From Ignavibacteriaceae bacterium (GTDB lineage: Bacteria; Bacteroidota; Ignavibacteria; Ignavibacteriales; Ignavibacteriaceae): a stretch of 64,000 nt of DNA. The notes below the pieces were generated by a model, which did no database searches, was not told the origin of the DNA, and saw only the letters and a list, made by a program, of their open reading frames with translations. The stretch's first letter is position 1, and each line of letters begins with the position of its first letter. Below, piece after piece: positions 57,186 to 64,000 of this stretch. The stretch spans positions 1 through 64,000 of the forward strand of contig JALNZG010000004.1 in the NCBI GenBank assembly GCA_023229425.1, written 5' to 3'. The translations under genes and the position numbers were made by a program.

Positions 57186-58244
57186 CTATCTAATGAATTG
57201 AGCATTTACTACCCGGTCAGGATTTGCATTCAAATAATTAAGCAGATTTTTTAATTGATCTTCGGAAATCGGATTCCCTTTTTCATCAAGCAAGCGTGTA
57301 ATTCTTAAATTTTTATCCGAGAGTAAACTTATTAACGTATTACCCAAACCACCGGGTAAAGACTGTGTAATTGACATTAAGTCATTTTTTATTGCATTAT
57401 CACGGGCGTCATTTAATCCGGCGACGTTAAAGTTTACGATATCGCTAAACAATTCTTTTTCTCCGGTCGGCAAGGGAATCACTGCAATCACTTGGACAAC
57501 CAACTCCTGTGCTTCTAAAATCGGACGTTTATTTGGAAGTTCGCTTAACTTCACTGATGTTTTCGAATTCGGTATTTGATCAAAATCAATTAAAGGGCTT
57601 CCAGATGCCAAAGCTGTTTCCAAGGATTGATTATTGCTTGTACGTGTATTAACCTTAATTTTATATTTTGAAGCACCCGGAACTTGAATCCAAGATACAA
57701 CAATATTTCCCGGTTGTAGATCGGCGCCAGGTTGAGGATCAAGGATCGTAAATGATTGTGTCGGATTAACGAATTCAACAAAATCAGTTGCAGTTCTAAT
57801 TACTGCCCCAAGAGGAGTTTTCAGGGTGAGGTTAATATCAAACCTGCCAACGGGTTTTCCTCTTTTTACCAGGTCGTTTATAACATTATTATCAGAGTTG
57901 GTGCGGGCAATTCTAATAGCCGTACTTCCCAAATCGGTATTATAAAAAGTGGTGGATTTAAAAACCCTGGTTTTGAAGTCAAAAAGTTTTTTAGATGACG
58001 TTTGTCCAAGGTCGGTCCAAGTTATTTCTCCTTCGAGAACAACATCAATGTTAGCAGGCAGAATTGAAATCTGGAAAACTCTTGGAGCTCCAGATAAATC
58101 ATTCGCCATTGATAATGAACCGAGATCAACTTCCGGTAAAGGTTTAAAGATCGTTAAGTCAAAATTTGTAATGACCTGAGCTGAAAGTGAACCGCTTAAT
58201 AAAACTGCAAAGAGAAAAAACAAGAAAGTTCTGCAAATTTTCAT
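57186..58244 (-). CDS. Secreted hypothetical protein, first gene of the FecR block
   Basis: A 352-residue protein with a signal peptide (1-22, SGSLSAQ). Two beta-sandwich-like regions are suggested; the second (about 167-275) has a fibronectin-type look (FTILDPQPGADLQPGNIVVS, WIQVPGASKYKIKVN). The last 70 residues are helical (DARDNAIKNDLMSITQSLPG, ENQLKNLLNYLNANPDR-like, actually SEDQLKNLLNYLNANPD). No family named. An AGGAGG ribosome site lies 6-7 bp before the ATG. It opens the minus-strand block and is co-transcribed with FecR. Confidence 0.72.
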   Translation of the reverse strand: MKICRTFLFFLFAVLLSGSLSAQVITNFDLTIFKPLPEVDLGSLSMANDLSGAPRVFQISILPANIDVVLEGEITWTDLGQTSSKKLFDFKTRVFKSTTFYNTDLGSTAIRIARTNSDNNVINDLVKRGKPVGRFDINLTLKTPLGAVIRTATDFVEFVNPTQSFTILDPQPGADLQPGNIVVSWIQVPGASKYKIKVNTRTSNNQSLETALASGSPLIDFDQIPNSKTSVKLSELPNKRPILEAQELVVQVIAVIPLPTGEKELFSDIVNFNVAGLNDARDNAIKNDLMSITQSLPGGLGNTLISLLSDKNLRITRLLDEKGNPISEDQLKNLLNYLNANPDRVVNAQFIR

Positions 58245-58250
58245 TTTAAG

Positions 58251-58256
58251 CCTCCT
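58251..58256 (-). promoter_or_regulatory. Strong Shine-Dalgarno site
   Basis: AGGAGG on the minus strand, 6 bp before the ATG at 58244. It is unusual here because most starts in this window have weak or no such site, and it fixes the start choice. Confidence 0.7.
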
Positions 58257-58561
58257 AATAGTTGTTTAATAAATTGTCTCTTCACAAAAAAGACAAAATC
58301 TCTTTTGCGTAATGTAAGTTTTTCTAATTAATAATAAAACATTTTTTTGCGAAATTAATTAAAAATTTGAACTAATCTACATTCCCCTAAGTTGTTTTGT
58401 TGTGTTTCCAGACGAATACGTTTTCTATTGTGTAAATAGAGTGAGAACTGTCACAATCCTCTCATTAGCCTCAAGATAAAAACAAGACATTATTAAATTC
58501 GTTGTATGGATTTTTTTTATTTAATAGCTTGTATGTGTAAAATATAAAATTTTGAGGTAAT
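58257..58561. other. Divergent intergenic region
   Basis: About 300 bp between two divergent genes, so it should hold both promoters. It is AT-rich with runs of A and T. No TAnnTTTG box with a convincing partner could be picked, and no operator-like repeat was seen. Confidence 0.5.
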
Positions 58562-59074
58562 ATGAAATCATATTTTGTCTTCTTATTATTAATTGTACTT
58601 TTTTTTGCAGGCTGCGGTAAAAGCGAAAAAGATCAATTTGAAGAAGCAAATCGTTTAGTTCAAGGGAAAAAATATACTGAAGCAATTTCCGCTTTCGAAA
58701 AGATGGCGAAAGAATTTCCGGTTGGAGATTTTGCCGCCGATGCTTATTATCAAATTGCTAAACTCTACCAAGCCGGGGTTGTTACCGGAGTTGACGAAAC
58801 TACATCACAAGAAAAAGCAGTTGACTATTATCAAAAAGTATTTGTGAACTATCCCAAATTTGAATCTGCTCCTTCAGCGCTATTTATGTCCGGATTTATT
58901 CAAGCGAATACTTTGGGTAAGTATAATGAAGCCACCGTAACGTACAAAAAATTTTTACAGACATATCCTAATAACGAATTAGCCGATGATGCAAAAGTTG
59001 AACTTGATAATATGGGACTTTCTCCTGAAGAAATAATTGCAAAACATCAAACCCAGTTCAACGTAACAAAATAA
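58562..59074 (+). CDS. TPR outer-membrane lipoprotein (BamD/YbgF-like)
   Basis: A 170-residue lipoprotein: signal peptide with lipobox LFFAGC and Cys18. Tetratricopeptide-like helix pairs follow: FEEANRLVQGKKYTEAISAF near 26-45, AADAYYQIAKLYQAG near 58-72, SAPSALFMSGFIQANTLGKY near 101-120 and NEATVTYKKFLQTYPNNELA near 121-140. BamD is about 240 residues and has five TPRs, so this shorter protein is more likely a general TPR lipoprotein. It is 2 bp before the DUF58 gene. Confidence 0.82.
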   Translation: MKSYFVFLLLIVLFFAGCGKSEKDQFEEANRLVQGKKYTEAISAFEKMAKEFPVGDFAADAYYQIAKLYQAGVVTGVDETTSQEKAVDYYQKVFVNYPKFESAPSALFMSGFIQANTLGKYNEATVTYKKFLQTYPNNELADDAKVELDNMGLSPEEIIAKHQTQFNVTK

Positions 59075-59076
59075 GT

Positions 59077-60009
59077 ATGGAAACGATAGAACAGATTGAG
59101 TACAAACGTTTCCTCGATCCTTCAGTAATTTCTAAAATTTCCAGTTTAGAATTACGGGCAAGATTAATTGTCGAAGGATTTCTGCTAGGGTTGCATAAAA
59201 GTCCGTATCACGGTTTCAGTATTGAGTTTAGCCAGCATCGCCCGTATATGCAAGGTGATTCTCCAAAAGATATAGATTGGAAAGTTTACGGAAAGTCCGA
59301 TAGATTTTTTGTAAAGCAGTACGAAGAAGAAACAAATCTAAAATCGTACATACTGCTGGATATAAGTAAGTCAATGACCTTTTCAAGTGCAGGAAGAATG
59401 TCTAAACTTGAATACGGTTCTCAGCTTGCGGCAAGTCTAAGTTATTTAATGTTGAAACAAAAAGATGCAGTAAGTCTATCTGTTTATGCCGATCAAATTA
59501 AAAAATACCTCCCACCAAATTCTTCGCGGATTTATTTAAAAGAAATAATTTCTATCCTCAGCAAAATTGTTCCTGATTCCGACTTGTCTGCTGACCAGGG
59601 AGGAACGAACACTTCCTTCTGTTTGAACCAAATCTCGGACAAAATTACAAAGAGGGGATTGGTTGTTATCATCTCGGACTTTTTTGATGATCCTACTCAT
59701 GTAATTAGTGCAATTAAAAAATTCCGGTTTTATAAAAATGAAGTAATTGTTTTTCAGCTTTTAGATCCAACAGAACGGAATTTTTCATTTCAGAAAGATG
59801 CGATATTTAAGGATATGGAAACGGGAGAAGAAATAACCACGCAGCCGTATCAAATTCAAAAATCTTACAAAGATGCGATGGAATCATTTTTGAAAAATTT
59901 TAAGAGTGAATGTTTGCGTAACGGTGTGGAATATAATCTTATCGAAACTTCAAATAGTTTTGATAAAGCATTGTTCACCTATTTACAAAAGAGAAGCAGA
60001 CTGGTGTAG
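59077..60009 (+). CDS. DUF58 (von Willebrand A-like) protein
   Basis: A 310-residue cytoplasmic protein. KSPYHGFSIEFSQHRPYMQG then DSPKDIDWKVYGKSDRFFVK near 41-80 is the DUF58 signature, and LLDISKSM at 93-100 gives the D-x-S-x-S metal site of a vWA fold. DUF58 proteins are usually coded beside a MoxR ATPase and membrane vWA proteins and are thought to help assemble or activate envelope or enzyme complexes. No MoxR gene is adjacent here; the neighbour is a TPR lipoprotein 2 bp upstream. Confidence 0.9.
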   Translation: METIEQIEYKRFLDPSVISKISSLELRARLIVEGFLLGLHKSPYHGFSIEFSQHRPYMQGDSPKDIDWKVYGKSDRFFVKQYEEETNLKSYILLDISKSMTFSSAGRMSKLEYGSQLAASLSYLMLKQKDAVSLSVYADQIKKYLPPNSSRIYLKEIISILSKIVPDSDLSADQGGTNTSFCLNQISDKITKRGLVVIISDFFDDPTHVISAIKKFRFYKNEVIVFQLLDPTERNFSFQKDAIFKDMETGEEITTQPYQIQKSYKDAMESFLKNFKSECLRNGVEYNLIETSNSFDKALFTYLQKRSRLV

Positions 60010-60045
60010 TTATTCCCCCATTTAGATAAAAACTCATAACGGTTT

Positions 60046-60127
60046 CTTAATCTTACTCGTAATCTTTTTCTTAATCTACAAGAACTTTCAGAAAACGAGT
60101 AAGAGTAAGAACAAGATTATGATTAAG
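60046..60127 (-). repeat. 82-nt dispersed palindromic repeat, copy B
   Basis: Same 82-nt length as copy A at 17416, in the opposite orientation, with matching ends (CTTAATC, GATTAAG) and shared inner blocks GAAAACGAGTAAGA and TTTTTCTTAATCT when read on the plus strand. Lies between the convergent DUF58 and glmM genes. Confidence 0.75.
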
Positions 60128-60201
60128 AAAATCCTTAGCATTCCTTTGTACTTGTGTGGTGAGGGAAAAAATACTTCTGAGAGTCACTTAGAAAAATTTA
60201 A

Positions 60202-61551
60202 TTACAGTTTCTCAATCAGACTAAAATATTTCTGCGACAAAACTTCAGCTTTTTCTTTAGTATCCGCTTCAGTAATAATTCTTATGATCGGCTCGGTATT
60301 TGATTTTCTAAAATGTACCCAATGATCTGCAAAATCAATTCTTAAACCGTCTTCGGTGTTAATTCTTTCTTTCTTAAAAGTTAAGGTTAATTTCTTAATA
60401 ACTTTGTCGGGATTCTGGTTTGTTAAACTGATTTTCTTTTTAGCAATAAAATATTGCGGCAACGAATTTTTCAATTCAGCCATCGTTCCGCCGAATTCCA
60501 ATAAATGTTGAAGCATAATAACCGTTCCCGTTAATGCATCTCTTCCGAAAACCGCTTTTGGTAAAATTACTCCACCGCTTCCTTCGCCGCCGATAACCGC
60601 TTTTACTTCTTTCATTTTTTGAACAACATTTGCTTCACCAACGGGAGAGCGGAAAACTTTGCATCCGAATTGCGCAGCCGCACCATCAACCGCGCGGGTT
60701 GTGGAAAGATTTACAACAACACTTCCTTTCTTTTTTGAAAGATAAAATTTTACTGCTTGCGTAATGGTGTTCTCTTCACCGAATGGTTTTCCATCGTTTG
60801 TAATTAAAACCAAACGGTCAACATCGGGATCAACAACAATTCCGATATCGGCTTTATGTTTTTTCACAGCGCGCATGGTTGCTACAAGATTTTCGGGAAT
60901 CGGTTCAGGTAATCGTGGAAAGATTCCTGTCTTTTCACAATTCATTTCAATTACTTCACAGCCAAGTTTTGCCAACAGTTTCGGCATTGAGTAAGCGCCG
61001 GCTCCGTTTACACAATCCAAAAGCACTTTGAATTTTCTTCTGCGAATTTTTGGAACGTTGATGTGTTCCAACTTTAACACAGCTTCTATGTGATTTTCCA
61101 ATCCTTTTTCGTAGTCCACTAATTTTCCAAGTTTATTCCATGGTGCAAATTTTTTGTCTGCTTCTTTCAACAAGTTCAACATTGTTTTGTTTTCTTCAGG
61201 ACTCATAAACTCACCTTTGCGGTTGAGCAGTTTGAGTGCGTTCCATTCGTTGGGATTATGGCTTGCTGATATTTGAATTCCACCAACTGCTTTCTGACTT
61301 TTAACGTTATATAAAACAGTCGGCGTTGGACAAACGCCAATATCAATTACATTATTTCCCTTTGCGAGCAAAGTTCCGACAACGATATTGCGAACCATCT
61401 CGCCGGTAATTCTTCCATCGCTTCCGAGAATAATTTTTCCTTTGCCGCAGAAATCGGCATAAGCAGAAGCGTATTTAACTATTGTTTGCGGGTCTAAACC
61501 GTCTCCCACAATTCCTCTGATTCCGGAAATACTAACCATTAATGTCGGCAT
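60202..61551 (-). CDS. glmM: Phosphoglucosamine mutase / phosphohexomutase
   Basis: A 449-residue alpha-D-phosphohexomutase. Catalytic Ser97 lies in GGIQISASHNPNEWN, the metal loop is VDPDVDRLVL near 235-244, the sugar loop GEGSGGVI near 315-322, and the phosphate loop RKSNTEPIIRI near 421-431. Length and overall pattern fit GlmM, which makes glucosamine-1-phosphate for peptidoglycan and LPS. The SNTEP (not SGTEP) loop is also seen in phosphomannomutases, so the substrate is less sure than the family. It is transcribed alone. Confidence 0.85.
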   Translation of the reverse strand: MPTLMVSISGIRGIVGDGLDPQTIVKYASAYADFCGKGKIILGSDGRITGEMVRNIVVGTLLAKGNNVIDIGVCPTPTVLYNVKSQKAVGGIQISASHNPNEWNALKLLNRKGEFMSPEENKTMLNLLKEADKKFAPWNKLGKLVDYEKGLENHIEAVLKLEHINVPKIRRRKFKVLLDCVNGAGAYSMPKLLAKLGCEVIEMNCEKTGIFPRLPEPIPENLVATMRAVKKHKADIGIVVDPDVDRLVLITNDGKPFGEENTITQAVKFYLSKKKGSVVVNLSTTRAVDGAAAQFGCKVFRSPVGEANVVQKMKEVKAVIGGEGSGGVILPKAVFGRDALTGTVIMLQHLLEFGGTMAELKNSLPQYFIAKKKISLTNQNPDKVIKKLTLTFKKERINTEDGLRIDFADHWVHFRKSNTEPIIRIITEADTKEKAEVLSQKYFSLIEKL

Positions 61552-61679
61552 ACTTTATCCTAACGAGTTATAAAAAATTTCGAACTAAAGTTACAAATAT
61601 TGATGAAAACTTTTGTGTGACGAATTTTTTAATTCTTTGTATTTTGATAGAGAGGTAGAAAAAATTATGAATTAAAGTG

Positions 61680-61815
61680 CATCGCATTATCTTACAAACC
61701 GTTAAAACGGTTGGACTAAGCATTCAACTTTTTAATTAACACCTCGATTAATCGAGGTGTTAATTAAATAGGAGTCTCTAATCTTAACCGTTTCAACGGT
61801 TTTTATAATCATTTT
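61680..61815 (+). repeat. Cluster of three short-loop hairpins, related to the 24-25 kb elements
   Basis: Hairpins at 61697-61712 (AACCGTT AA AACGGTT), 61734-61765 (two perfect 16-bp arms, AATTAACACCTCGATT) and 61786-61801 (AACCGTT TC AACGGTT, then five T). The linker GGACTAAGCATT between the first two resembles TTGACTAAGCATTACAG at 24330. The last hairpin with T-run might also end transcription. Confidence 0.6.
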
Positions 61816-61835
61816 TTTAGCGGTCAAATTGAGAT

Positions 61836-62543
61836 ATGAAAAAAACAATTGAAAAAATAAACGTACTATTGGTAAAACAATTCGGAACCCCTGCGCGCAA
61901 CCCGAATAAAGCCACTCCGCTTGATACTTTGATAGGAACGATCCTTTCTCAAAACACGAATGATAATAACTCGTTTAAGGCATACAGCAATTTGAAGAAT
62001 TCGTTTAAGAGTTGGGATGAAGTTGAAAAACTTTCTATTAAAAAACTTGAACAAATAATTAACGTAGCGGGACTTGGATTCCAGAAAGCAACCGCGATTA
62101 AAAAAGTTTTGTCTTATTTGAAAAGAGAAAAGGGAAGTCTCTCGCTTGATTATTTAGTTGATAATTCAGATGAAGAAATTTTAACCGAACTAACTTCATT
62201 CCAAGGAGTGGGATTAAAAACCGCAAGCTGTGTTTTACTTTTTTCGCTTGAGAGAAATGTTTGTCCGGTTGATACGCACGTTCACCGGACGTTGAATAGA
62301 ATTGGTGTTGTTCAGACTTCATCGCCGGATAAAACGTTTCTTGCAATAAAAGGTTTTCTACCGGAAAAGTCCGCACACACATTTCATACAAATTTAATTA
62401 GACTCGGCAGAGCGATCTGCAAACCGGCAAAACCGGGATGCGCTGTTTGCCCGCTTCTAAAAATTTGCCGATATGAAGAGAAGAATTTAGAAAAAGGGAA
62501 AGCGGTAACGAAAAGAGATTTTATGCTGCTGGATAATCTGTAA
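61836..62543 (+). CDS. nth: Endonuclease III family DNA glycosylase/AP lyase
   Basis: A 235-residue HhH-GPD protein that removes oxidised pyrimidines. The helix-hairpin-helix FQGVGLKTASCVLLFSL near 127-143 holds the catalytic Lys, CPVDTHVHRTLNRIG near 148-162 holds the catalytic Asp, and the [4Fe-4S] loop is CKPAKPGCAVCPLLKIC near 194-210. Length is slightly above the E. coli enzyme (211) because of both ends. Its promoter probably lies in the hairpin-rich stretch upstream. Confidence 0.92.
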   Translation: MKKTIEKINVLLVKQFGTPARNPNKATPLDTLIGTILSQNTNDNNSFKAYSNLKNSFKSWDEVEKLSIKKLEQIINVAGLGFQKATAIKKVLSYLKREKGSLSLDYLVDNSDEEILTELTSFQGVGLKTASCVLLFSLERNVCPVDTHVHRTLNRIGVVQTSSPDKTFLAIKGFLPEKSAHTFHTNLIRLGRAICKPAKPGCAVCPLLKICRYEEKNLEKGKAVTKRDFMLLDNL

Positions 62544-62641
62544 ACATGAAATTCCAAAAAATAAATTCCAAATGCCAATCAAATCTCAAGACCAAATTTG
62601 ATTTTTTGACAGTTGTGATCTCCTTGAGAAGACACACTTTT

Positions 62642-64000
62642 TTATTTAACCGCGCTCATTTTTTCAAGAACGGTTAAACTGCTTACCATGCAATTGTTCC
62701 AGAACTCTTGAAAACCCGGAACCCAAAATGTAGGGATCATTCCATTTTCTTTTTGACTATTTACTATACTATTGGTTAACGCAAATGCTTTTTCGCTGTA
62801 GATTGCATCGCCGGTTTTTTCATAAGCCAAATAAAATGTATTTATCATTTGAACGGCGCTTGCATCAATTGGCACGTAACACATGTATTGTTCCAGCACC
62901 GAAGGAACGAGCCACCTGCCGGAAGAAGTTTTCCAGTTATCATAAATACCCGGTTTTTCCCAAATAACAAATTGATCTTCGCAAAAGGCAATTAGTTCTT
63001 TAGCTAACGGAATGTATGAAGTGTCTTTCTCCTTATTGTTAAGTAAATATTGAGCGAACCATGAAGCTTCGTATTTTGTAAGATTATGATATGGTTTGGC
63101 GGCGGCAACATCTTCAAACTGACCTGTCCAGTTAAATGTTTTCACCGGATTTTCCCATATCCACTTAATAGCCGCATCAACAGCTTTTTGGTATTGCGGC
63201 TGCCGGTATTGATTAACAAGCTCCGAAAGGAAATTAGCAATTCCAATCGGGATACAAAGTTCATCTGTTACAGGTTTTCCGGTCTCTTTAAATATTCTGA
63301 TATACCATGTCCCCGAAGGTAATTGATTTTTAACATAAGTGTTCGCAATATTAATAGCGGCATCAAGGTATTTTCTGTTTTTTGTTTTGTCGTATAACGC
63401 AAGAAAGGTTTTTCCTGTTACGGCAGCCTGCATCATAACCATTTCTTTACCGTAAGAACCGGCGGCTAAGTTGCTCCCTTCATAAGCCTGAGGAAAATAT
63501 TCTAATAAAGTTTCGGCAGATTCGGCATTTGCAAGAAGATAATCTGCAGCTTTGCAAGCTATAACTAATGCCGTATCATTTTGCGGGAAGTAACTATTAT
63601 ACAGCAACATTGCGTTCACCACACTTCCGACTTCCAATGAAGAATAGCAATATAAATTATGTTCCTTATGGTCAGGCGTACCGGCAACGTACCAGTTTTT
63701 TATATGTTTTTGATTGTACATGAATTGCATTCCTTTTAGGAAGGCTTCTTTGTAAGAATATTTTGCTTCGGGATAAGGAGGACAAAATGGTGCGGCTTTA
63801 TAAAACATGCGGCTTCCCGCCAGGATAAAATCCAACCCGTCATCACTTATGGCTTCTACTTTAAGATAGACTTCTCCATCGGGGAGCTTATCCCAAATTG
63901 GAGTTAACGTCTCATAAGGTGTTGATGCCGTAAAGGTGTAATATTGTTTATCTGCAAATGAAAAGGCAGAATATCTATACTGCTTTGGATTAGATATTAT
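62642..64000 (-). CDS. Large alpha-helical protein, glycoside-hydrolase-like, 5' part missing
   Basis: The frame is open from the right window edge (64000) to a stop at 62642; the first possible start in the window is not an ATG, so the gene begins outside. About 452 residues are seen. The N-terminal visible part is beta-rich (SFADKQYYTFTASTPYETLT). After PFCPPYPEAKYSYKEAFLKG comes a long row of helix pairs (CYSSLEVGSVVNAMLLYNSY, GKTFLALYDKTKNRKYLDAA, KYEASWFAQYLLNN), as in (alpha/alpha)6-barrel sugar enzymes. No catalytic motif was assigned; the family stays open. No signal peptide can be judged. Confidence 0.65.
   Translation of the reverse strand: MISNPKQYRYSAFSFADKQYYTFTASTPYETLTPIWDKLPDGEVYLKVEAISDDGLDFILAGSRMFYKAAPFCPPYPEAKYSYKEAFLKGMQFMYNQKHIKNWYVAGTPDHKEHNLYCYSSLEVGSVVNAMLLYNSYFPQNDTALVIACKAADYLLANAESAETLLEYFPQAYEGSNLAAGSYGKEMVMMQAAVTGKTFLALYDKTKNRKYLDAAINIANTYVKNQLPSGTWYIRIFKETGKPVTDELCIPIGIANFLSELVNQYRQPQYQKAVDAAIKWIWENPVKTFNWTGQFEDVAAAKPYHNLTKYEASWFAQYLLNNKEKDTSYIPLAKELIAFCEDQFVIWEKPGIYDNWKTSSGRWLVPSVLEQYMCYVPIDASAVQMINTFYLAYEKTGDAIYSEKAFALTNSIVNSQKENGMIPTFWVPGFQEFWNNCMVSSLTVLEKMSAVK

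Overview
The window is AT-rich bacterial chromosome that looks like the Ignavibacteria / Bacteroidota-Chlorobi side of the tree. The reasons are the gene families (DUF6600 protein, CHASE2-cyclase next to FecR, a NhaD-type antiporter inside the complex I genes), weak Shine-Dalgarno sites at many starts, and a Bacteroidetes-style -7 box (TAnnTTTG) in front of the rRNA operon. This placement is inference; no 16S comparison could be run.

Layout. 1-3450: the end of a formylglycine-generating-enzyme-like gene, a secreted DUF6600 protein and a dead IS1380 transposase. 3450-8745: a complete rRNA operon (promoter, boxA-like elements, 16S, tRNA-Ile, tRNA-Ala, 23S, 5S, terminator). 9189-14308: housekeeping genes ptsN, hisS, an unknown gene, lgt, rlmB and an aminotransferase. 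14309-17850: an accessory stretch with a TIR-winged-helix protein and a lipoprotein. 17853-23976: M16 peptidase, nuoGHI, comM. 24000-28300: a recombination-scarred accessory stretch with two copies of a multi-hairpin repeat, a duplicated comM tail, two broken VapC-like genes, small membrane proteins and a second IS1380 fragment. 28313-37200: asnS, then nuoJKLM, a NhaD-type antiporter, an unknown small gene and nuoN. 37334-46178: a type I restriction-modification locus carrying an AlbA/GHKL ATP-binding protein with an 11-nt tandem repeat, and a DUF433/DUF5615 toxin-antitoxin pair. 46290-51071: nnr, vanZ, a DUF218 gene, nusB, an MFS transporter. 50987-58244 (minus): thioredoxin-like protein, CHASE2 adenylate cyclase, a probable outer-membrane protein, FecR protein, unknown secreted protein. 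58562-64000: TPR lipoprotein, DUF58 protein, glmM, nth and the end of a large alpha-helical, sugar-enzyme-like gene that runs off the window.

How it works together. Complex I membrane and connecting subunits are present (G to N) but split in two by about 6 kb of accessory DNA. The antiporter inside the second half hints at coupling of respiration with sodium handling. The minus-strand block reads as an envelope sensing/signalling group (FecR, outer-membrane protein, CHASE2-cyclase). The accessory stretches carry most of the unusual structure: short palindromes inside coding genes and rRNA, hairpin arrays with compensating stem changes, an 82-nt dispersed palindrome, and an 85-nt direct repeat around a small zinc-ribbon gene. 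No CRISPR array, prophage or complete insertion sequence was found.
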